A stretch of DNA of 64,000 bases from Culex pipiens pallens (lineage: Eukaryota > Arthropoda > Insecta > Diptera > Culicidae): NCBI RefSeq assembly GCF_016801865.2, contig NC_068938.1, positions 111,741,953-111,805,952 of the forward strand. Direction: 5' to 3'. Position 1 is the stretch's first letter. Each line of letters opens with the position of its first letter. Of this stretch, positions 57,009-64,000 are shown in pieces. Position numbers and translations under genes: made by a program. Under the pieces are notes generated by a model, which was not told the DNA's origin, did no database searches, and was given only the letters and a program-made list of their open reading frames with translations.

Positions 57009-60000
57009 ATGATGAATTTCACTTATAAATTAGGATCTGTAAATTTAAATAGTTCGAATAGTGTAATTAACAAACAGCTCTTGAAAGATTTTATTTATAT
57101 TAATGATTTAGACGTTATTTTCCTGCAAGAGGTATCCTATGATAACTTTTCGTTTATTCCATCGCATGCTCCCATCGTTAATTTAAGTGATAGTGGTTCT
57201 GGTACTGCCATTTTGATTAGAAAAACTTTTGATTTCAGCAGCCCTCTTCTCGACCCAAATGGAAGAATATCCTCAGTGATAATTAATCACATCAACTATA
57301 TTAATGTGTATGCATTCTCGGGCACAAACCGTAAGAAAGAGCGGGATGTTTTATTTTTGGACAATATGACAATCCATTTAAATAAAGCGGGGTCCAAATT
57401 CTGTGTGGTTGGAGGCGATTTTAACTGCATTTTGAACGCGTTCGACACTGCTGGTTCGAATAAAAATTATTCTACCGGTTTGAAGCGACTTGTTGAACTT
57501 TTTAATTTTAGAGACATTGCAGTTGATATGCGTAAAAATCAGTTTACTTTCTTTCGGGGTGACACAGAGTCAAGGCTTGATCGTTTTTATGCGCCATCTG
57601 CTTTTTTGGAAAATGTTTTAGATTATACAACACTCCCGGTTGCATTTTCTGATCATAATGCAATTATGATGAAGATCAAATCTTGCAGTGAGCTTTCTTT
57701 AAGAGGTCGTGGTTATTGGAAAATAAACAGTACAATCGTTAACGATAATGCAGTTTCGGATCAATTTTCTGAATGTTTTGAAGTATGGAAGTTAAGACAT
57801 CAGTACACCGATGATAAAAATTTTTGGTGGAACAGTATTGCAAAAATTAAGTTTAAACAATTTTATCAAAATAAGAGCTGGGAGTTGAACCAACGTATTT
57901 CTAATGAAAAATCTTACTTTTATGGAAAAATGATAGAATGGATGGACAAGAAAAATAAGAATGAAGAAACCTTATTAGATATTAAAATGATTAAATCTCG
58001 TTTATATGAGATTGAATCAAACCGTTTGATGCATTTAGGAAACAATTTAAATAATGGAAATTTGTTGCAGAATGAAATGGTAAATTTGTACCAAGTTTCA
58101 GCTCAAATAAAGAGACTTAATTCTAGTTCGAATTTAAGACTTAAGGAGGGTAACATCTTAGTTGTAGACATAAATATTTTGAAAAATAAAGTTTATCAAT
58201 ATTATTCTAATTTATTCACTGAAGATAATAACGATTCTCAACAACTCAGTGCAGAGGATCCTATACATTGTTTAAGTAATTCACTAGATCAAGAGGACCG
58301 CGATGACATTATGCGGCCTATAACAGAATTTGAAATCGAGGAAATCTTAAAAAATTGTACACGTAAAAAATCACCGGGCCCTGATGGATTAACATATGAG
58401 TTTTATATAAATAATTTTGATTCTTTGAAAGCTGATTTATTAATATTATTTAATGGATATCTTTCGGGAAATATGCGACCGTCGAAAAGTTTTACAGACG
58501 GAATTATAACTTTGATTCCTAAAAAAGGCGCTAATAGTGTAGATTTGGATGACTATCGTCCGATTAGTTTGTTGAATTGCGATTATAAATTATTCATGAA
58601 AATTATTGCTGAACGTTTGAAGTTTTATATGAGTAAATTGCTGGGTTTTGGCCAAACAGCTTGTTTGCCAAATACTTCTTGCATAGAAAATTTGAAAGAT
58701 ATTCGCCGTATTCTCACACGTTCATGTGAGTCTAAGCGATTTAAAGGTTGTTTAGTGAGCGCGGATTTGAACAAAGCATTTGATAGAGTTAATCACACTT
58801 ATCTCTGGAAAGTTTTGGAAAAGTTTGGGCTACCTACTCTACTAATAAATTGTTTAAAAAGCTTGTATTCTAATGCAGCCTCTCGTGTTCTGGTCAATGG
58901 ATTTTTAACTGCTGAAATAAATATTAGTAGTTCAGTACGACAGGGTTGTCCTTTAAGCATGATCCTATTTGTACTTTACATAGAACCTCTGCTTAGAAAA
59001 ATTGCAGTTACTATTCCTCCCGTTTTAGTATATGGAAAATTCATAAATGTTTTAGCTTTTGCCGATGACATTGTTGTTTTTGTTAAGAAAGATAATGAAT
59101 TTGATAGTTTAATAGAAGTAATTGACACATTTTCAAAGTATGCATCGATCAGAATAAATTTTTCAAAATCAGTTTTTTTAAGGCTAAACAATGCTTTGCT
59201 TGGTCCACAGAAATTTAAAGAGACTGACTCTTTAAAAGTTCTTGGGATCACTTTTGGAAAAAATTGGTCAACTACAGTAAACAATAATTATAAGCGACTT
59301 GTTACGAACATCAATTTATCAATGCTTCAGCATAATGTAAGGAAAATTAATATAATTGAACGGTGTATAATTTTAAATACTTATATTTTATCAAAACTAT
59401 GGTACGTTGCACAACTGTTTCCACCGGCAAATTCTCATCTAGCTCAAATAAAATCAGCGTGTGGCAAGTTCATTTGGAAAGGATACATTTTCAAATTGGA
59501 TAGAAAACAACTTTATCTAGACTTTGTCAAAGGAGGTCTCAGGCTTGTTGATCCGGAAGCAAAATCTAAGGCATTATTCCTTAAACATATTTATTGTAAT
59601 TTTAATGTTCATGGCATTCCAACAGATGAAAGTTATTTGGTAGATTTCGTTTCACAAAAAAAACTTACACGTAACGCAAGAGAATGGTTAAATGAAGGGA
59701 AGGTGGTGGTTGAAAATTTTGATATCAATACTGTTAAACTGTTTTATAACTATTTTGTTTCACTTGATAGTAAATCTCCAGATGTCGAAGGCAAAGTAAG
59801 TTTAAAGTGGGATTTAATCTGGAAAAATTGTAGCGCAAATTTTCTTGAAATGAAAGACCGTGCAAAGATGTATGATTTTGTAAATGATTTGATACCGAAC
59901 AAAGAGAAACTAATGAGCTACAATATTGGTAATCTGACTTCAAGTGTATGTGACAAGTGTGGTGGAATTGACTCTAATGCACACAGAATAAAAGAGTGCC

Positions 60001-60275
60001 CGAAAGCAAAGGAAGTGTGGGAGTGGAGCAGTCGTATTGTCCAAAATCGCTATAAATTGAACGTTGTTGATTTAGAGGATATTCTTCAATTGGAACTCGA
60101 TGAAGAAAGCATTTCAGAAAAAGCAGCTTTATGGCTTACAGTAAAAACTATTAGTTACCACTTGAGAGTATCAGAACCATCACTATTCGTGTTGAAAAAA
60201 GATATCAGAGAGCATAGGTGGAATGAACGTAAAAACGCTAGGTTTTGTTTCGGAAGCTTATTGAACATTTGTTAA
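57009..60275 (+). CDS. Retrotransposon ORF2: endonuclease / reverse transcriptase
   Basis: An intact 1088-codon frame. The N-terminal endonuclease/exonuclease/phosphatase-type domain (about residues 5-225) shows N12, E41 in FLQEV, GGDFN at 135-139 (D137, N139), SRLDRFY at 188-194 and SDHN at 214-217. These are the expected catalytic and binding residues of AP-like endonucleases that nick the target DNA. The reverse transcriptase (about 380-760) shows SPGPDG at 455-460, YRPISLLN, VRQGCP at 643-648 and the catalytic FADD at 684-687. A C-terminal C-X2-C-X7-H-X4-C motif occupies 981-997. Such proteins perform target-primed reverse transcription of their own RNA and of SINEs. The ATG at 57009 is followed directly by a second ATG. 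All key residues are present, and no stop or frameshift is seen. Confidence 0.93.
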   Translation: MMNFTYKLGSVNLNSSNSVINKQLLKDFIYINDLDVIFLQEVSYDNFSFIPSHAPIVNLSDSGSGTAILIRKTFDFSSPLLDPNGRISSVIINHINYINVYAFSGTNRKKERDVLFLDNMTIHLNKAGSKFCVVGGDFNCILNAFDTAGSNKNYSTGLKRLVELFNFRDIAVDMRKNQFTFFRGDTESRLDRFYAPSAFLENVLDYTTLPVAFSDHNAIMMKIKSCSELSLRGRGYWKINSTIVNDNAVSDQFSECFEVWKLRHQYTDDKNFWWNSIAKIKFKQFYQNKSWELNQRISNEKSYFYGKMIEWMDKKNKNEETLLDIKMIKSRLYEIESNRLMHLGNNLNNGNLLQNEMVNLYQVSAQIKRLNSSSNLRLKEGNILVVDINILKNKVYQYYSNLFTEDNNDSQQLSAEDPIHCLSNSLDQEDRDDIMRPITEFEIEEILKNCTRKKSPGPDGLTYEFYINNFDSLKADLLILFNGYLSGNMRPSKSFTDGIITLIPKKGANSVDLDDYRPISLLNCDYKLFMKIIAERLKFYMSKLLGFGQTACLPNTSCIENLKDIRRILTRSCESKRFKGCLVSADLNKAFDRVNHTYLWKVLEKFGLPTLLINCLKSLYSNAASRVLVNGFLTAEINISSSVRQGCPLSMILFVLYIEPLLRKIAVTIPPVLVYGKFINVLAFADDIVVFVKKDNEFDSLIEVIDTFSKYASIRINFSKSVFLRLNNALLGPQKFKETDSLKVLGITFGKNWSTTVNNNYKRLVTNINLSMLQHNVRKINIIERCIILNTYILSKLWYVAQLFPPANSHLAQIKSACGKFIWKGYIFKLDRKQLYLDFVKGGLRLVDPEAKSKALFLKHIYCNFNVHGIPTDESYLVDFVSQKKLTRNAREWLNEGKVVVENFDINTVKLFYNYFVSLDSKSPDVEGKVSLKWDLIWKNCSANFLEMKDRAKMYDFVNDLIPNKEKLMSYNIGNLTSSVCDKCGGIDSNAHRIKECPKAKEVWEWSSRIVQNRYKLNVVDLEDILQLELDEESISEKAALWLTVKTISYHLRVSEPSLFVLKKDIREHRWNERKNARFCFGSLLNIC

Positions 60276-60331
60276 GCGCAGGGAAAGTTTTGTAACACGA
60301 ATTATGTCTAAATAAACAAACCTTTAAAACC

Positions 60332-60409
<78 letters not shown>
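60276..60409 (+). terminator. 3' UTR, AATAAA signal and 77-nt poly(A) tail
   Basis: After the stop at 60275 the 3' UTR is only about 57 nt. It contains AATAAA at 60311-60316, then a pure A tract at 60333-60409. The tract marks the point of target-primed reverse transcription. Its length and purity fit a recent insertion, because such tails shrink and mutate quickly. Confidence 0.9.
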
Positions 60410-60412
<3 letters not shown>

Positions 60413-60981
60413 CGTCCAAACCGCCAACTGGGGGAAAACGGGACTGCAGTCTGAATAGGTACAGGATTTTTCAGAGCAATAAATTTGAAAATTTGTGTAC
60501 TAATTGTTATGTTTAATAAAAAAAATATCAGAACATTATGCTGTCTTGATTTGTTACTATTGTCCTGAATTGCTCCAGATGCCGATGTTTAATGAAAAAT
60601 AATAAAATATGTTTTTTTTACAAGTTTAAAATCATCATTAAACGTAAATATTTAAAAAATCAATAAAATTTAATGAAAAATATTTAAACGTGGATCCATA
60701 AACTAAAATTTTATTAATGTTTCCTTATAAGCCAAATAAATGTTGATATATGCCGAATACAAATTTTCTAATGCTTTAAAAATGATATCGACTACTAAGT
60801 ATTCAACTGCTCATCTGTTTCCACAACCAAATCTGAGTTTCCTGACCAAAAAAATGATTTTTTTTTTTCAATTTCGGGAATTCCCGGGACAAAATATAAA
60901 AAAATCCCGGGATTCGGGAATTCCCGGTTTAGGCAAAATCCCGGGATTTTTGTCCCGGGAATTCCCGGGATGGACGCACTA

Positions 60982-63900
60982 ATTTTTGTATTTTTGAATT
61001 TTTGTATTTTTGTATTTTTGTATTTTTGTATTTTTGTATTTTTGTATTTTTGTATTTTTGTATTTTTGTATTTTTGTAATTTTTTATTTTTGTATTTTTG
61101 TATTTTTTGTATTTTTGTATTTTTGTATTTTTGTATTTTTGTATTTTTGTATTTTTGTATTTTTGTATTTTTGTATTTTTGTATTTTTGTATTTTTGTAT
61201 TTTTGTATTTTTGTATTTTTGTATTTTTGTATTTTTGTATTTTTGTATTTTTGTATTTTTGTATTTTTGTATTTTTGTATTTTTGTATTTTTGTATTTTT
61301 GTATTTTTGTATTTTTGTATTTTTGTATTTTTGTATTTTTGTATTTTTGTATTTTTGTATTTTTGTATTTTTGTATTTTTGTATTTTTGTATTTTTGTAT
61401 TTTTGTATTTTTGTATTTTTGTATTTTTGTATTTTTGTATTTTTGTATTTTTGTATTTTTGTATTTTTGTATTTTTGTATTTTTGTATTTTTGTATTTTT
61501 GTATTTTTGTATTTTTGTATTTTTGTATTTTTGTATTTTTGTATTTTTGTATTTTTGTATTTTTGTATTTTTGTATTTTTGTATTTTTGTATTTTTGTAT
61601 TTTTGTATTTTTGTATTTTTGTAATTTTTTATTTTTGTATTTTTGTATTTTTTGTATTTTTGTATTTTTGTATTTTTGTATTTTTGTATTTTTGTATTTT
61701 TGTATTTTTGTATTTTTGTATTTTTGTATTTTTGTATTTTTGTATTTTTGTATTTTTGTAATTTTTTATTTTTGTATTTTTGTATTTTTTGTATTTTTGT
61801 ATTTTTGTATTTTTGTATTTTTGTATTTTTGTATTTTTGTATTTTTGTATTTTTGTATTTTTGTATTTTTGTATTTTTGTATTTTTGTATTTTTGTATTT
61901 TTGTATTTTTGTATTTTTGTATTTTTGTATTTTTGTATTTTTGTATTTTTGTATTTTTGTATTTTTGTATTTTTGTATTTTTGTATTTTTGTATTTTTGT
62001 ATTTTTGTATTTTTGTATTTTTGTATTTTTGTAGTTTTGTATTTTTGTATTTTTGTATTTTTGTATTTTTGTATTTTTGTATTTTTGTATTTTTGTATTT
62101 TTGTATTTTTGTATTTTTGTATTTTTGTATTTTTGTATTTTTGTATTTTTGTATTTTTGTTTTTTTGTATTTTTGTATTTTTGTATTTTTGTATTTTTGT
62201 ATTTTTGTATTTTTGTATTTTTGTATTTTTGTATTTTTGTATTTTTGTATTTTTGTATTTTTGTATTTTTGTATTTTTGTATTTTTGTATTTTTGTATTT
62301 TTGTATTTTTGTATTTTTGTATTTTTGTATTTTTGTATTTTTGTATTTTTGTATTTTTGTATTTTTGTATTTTTGTATTTTTGTATTTTTGTATTTTTGT
62401 ATTTTTGTATTTTTGTATTTTTGTATTTTTGTATTTTTGTATTTTTGTATTTTTGTATTTTTGTATTTTTGTATTTTTGTATTTTTGTATTTTTGTATTT
62501 TTGTATTTTTGTATTTTTGTATTTTTGTATTTTTGTATTTTTGTATTTTTGTATTTTTGTATTTTTGTATTTTTGTATTTTTGTATTTTTGTATTTTTGT
62601 ATTTTTGTATTTTTGTATTTTTGTATTTTTGTATTTTTGTATTTTTGTATTTTTGTATTTTTGTATTTTTGTATTTTTGTATTTTTGTATTTTTGTATTT
62701 TTGTATTTTTGTATTTTTGTATTTTTGTATTTTTGTATTTTTGTATTTTGTATTTTTGTATTTTTGTATTTTTGTATTTTTGTATTTTTGTATTTTTGTA
62801 TTTTTGTATTTTTGTATTTTTGTATTTTTGTATTTTTGTATTTTTGTATTTTTGTATTTTTGTATTTTTGTATTTTTGTATTTTTGTATTTTTGTATTTT
62901 TGTATTTTTGTATTTTTGTATTTTTGTATTTTTGTATTTTTGTATTTTTGTATTTTTGTATTTTTGTATTTTTGTATTTTTGTATTTTTGTATTTTTGTA
63001 TTTTTGTATTTTTGTATTTTTGTATTTTTGTATTTTTGTATTTTTGTATTTTTGTATTTTTGTATTTTTGTATTTTTGTATTTTTGTATTTTTGTATTTT
63101 TGTATTTTTGTATTTTTGTATTTTTGTATTTTTGTATTTTTGTATTTTTGTATTTTTGTATTTTTGTATTTTTGTATTTTTGTATTTTTGTATTTTTGTA
63201 TTTTTGTATTTTTGTATTTTTGTATTTTTGTATTTTTGTATTTTTGTATTTTTGTATTTTTGTATTTTTGTATTTTTGTATTTTTGTATTTTTGTATTTT
63301 TGTATTTTTGTATTTTTGTATTTTTGTATTTTTGTATTTTTGTATTTTTGTATTTTTGTATTTTTGTATTTTTGTATTTTTGTATTTTTGTATTTTTGTA
63401 TTTTTGTATTTTTGTATTTTTGTATTTTTGTATTTTTGTATTTTTGTATTTTTGTATTTTTGTATTTTTGTATTTTTGTATTTTTGTATTTTTGTATTTT
63501 TGTATTTTTGTATTTTTGTATTTTTGTATTTTTGTATTTTTGTATTTTTGTATTTTTGTATTTTTGTATTTTTGTATTTTTGTATTTTTGTATTTTTGTA
63601 TTTTTGTATTTTTGTATTTTTGTATTTTTGTATTTTTGTATTTTTGTATTTTTGTATTTTTGTATTTTTGTATTTTTGTATTTTTGTATTTTTGTATTTT
63701 TGTATTTTTGTATTTTTGTATTTTTGTATTTTTGTATTTTTGTATTTTTGTATTTTTGTATTTTTGTATTTTTGTATTTTTGTATTTTTGTATTTTTGTA
63801 TTTTTGTATTTTTGTATTTTTGTATTTTTGTATTTTTGTATTTTTGTATTTTTGTATTTTTGTATTTTTGTATTTTTGTATTTTTGTATTTTTGTATTTT

Positions 63901-64000
63901 TGTATTTTTGTATTTTTGTATTTTTGTATTTTTGTATTTTTGTATTTTTGTATTTTTGTATTTTTGTATTTTTGTATTTTTGTATTTTTGTATTTTTGTA
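60982..64000 (+). repeat. (TTTTGTAT)n octamer array, more than 3 kb
   Basis: About 375 copies of the octamer run to the window edge, so the true length is unknown. Variants are rare. A marker block GTAATTTTTTATTTTTG plus a T-insertion appears at 61077, 61621 and 61758. Others include GTAGTTTTG (about 62032), GTTTTTTTG (about 62160) and a 7-bp unit (about 62745). Beyond about 62750 no variant is visible. Open frames (FVFLYFCI repeats) are artefacts. It is the opposite-strand motif of 45690-46861. Confidence 0.96.

Larger units (their letters stand above)
54870..60409 (+). mobile_element. L1-like non-LTR retrotransposon, near full length
   Basis: It consists of a short 5' leader (about 54870-55006), ORF1 with an RRM-like region and CCHC knuckle, a 97-nt spacer, ORF2 with an apurinic-type endonuclease, reverse transcriptase and terminal CCHC motif, then a short 3' UTR with AATAAA (60311-60316) and 77 A residues. 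Motif style (SPGPDG, DYRPISLLN, VRQGCPLS, FADD) suggests the L1/Tx1 group. The clade is tentative without a tree. ORF1 is broken by a SINE, so the copy is probably not autonomous. No direct target duplication is evident. It lies inside TA-element copy B, antisense to the DDR exon. Confidence 0.88.
52705..60979 (-). mobile_element. TA-flanked DNA element, copy B, with nested insertions
   Basis: Plus-strand ends are TA-GGGCGTCCAATTTTCCCGGG (52703 onward) and TTCCCGGGATGGACGCAC-TA (ending 60981), the inverse of copy A. Homology to copy A survives at 52740-52925, 54605-54860 and 60420-60880. Between these lie a composite insertion (about 52925-54605) and the L1-like retrotransposon (about 54870-60409). 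About 200 bp at 60411-60600 is not present in copy A, so copy A may have a deletion. No transposase is encoded. The array on both sides shows insertion into the microsatellite at a TA. Confidence 0.82.

Noticed and set aside
60970..62034. ORFs of 204-263 codons with FVFLYFCI repeats
   Set aside because: Same octamer artefact. The apparent hydrophobic protein is only the repeat read in codons.

Overview
The window is eukaryotic and almost entirely non-coding. It looks like intronic or intergenic DNA from a culicine mosquito, most likely Culex. That assignment is an inference. It rests on one insect-type exon, dispersed tRNA-derived SINEs of a kind I associate with Culex (for example 32870-33345), many TA- and TTAA-flanked MITEs, and repeats bounded by inverted GCCTTCCTCAC ends. 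No prokaryotic gene, operon, rRNA or functional tRNA was found.

Host coding content is one exon. A 180-bp minus-strand exon at 25673-25852 has a canonical acceptor and donor and encodes part of the extracellular region of a discoidin domain receptor (DDR) tyrosine kinase. No other exon was recognised, so the rest is probably very long introns. Islands of unique sequence (about 5.6-8.0, 11.8-14.1, 14.5-18.6, 24.2-26.4, 31.2-32.8, 36.9-40.6 and 51.7-52.6 kb) lie between blocks of repeats.

Layout: (i) 1-11 kb holds a foldback MITE, a TA-flanked element (copy A, 1389-4118) carrying a nested element with nine 164-bp tandem units, and a three-level nest at 8040-10096. That nest is a transposon with 27-bp perfect terminal inverted repeats, containing a minisatellite element, containing a tRNA-derived SINE. 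(ii) 11-15 kb has two pure short-unit arrays (8-mer and 9-mer). (iii) 18-24 kb has three foldback (long inverted repeat) elements and a MITE. (iv) 26-43 kb has scattered MITEs, SINEs and repeat fragments. (v) 43.6-51.7 kb is an unbroken 8-kb block of four tandem arrays: a 144-bp unit, an ATACAAAA octamer, an ATATAAAA octamer, and a 153-bp unit interrupted by a 1351-bp foldback element. (vi) 52.7-61.0 kb is copy B of the TA-flanked element, in opposite orientation, inserted inside a TTTTGTAT octamer array and itself hosting further insertions. The largest is a near full-length L1-like non-LTR retrotransposon (about 54870-60409) with an intact 1088-codon endonuclease/reverse transcriptase ORF2 and a 77-nt pure poly(A) tail. 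Its ORF1 is interrupted by a SINE flanked by a 22-bp target duplication. (vii) From 60982 to the window end is more than 3 kb of the octamer array.

Functionally, the only apparently competent machinery is the retrotransposon ORF2. The other elements are non-autonomous and depend on enzymes not encoded here. The order of insertions can be read directly from the nesting.
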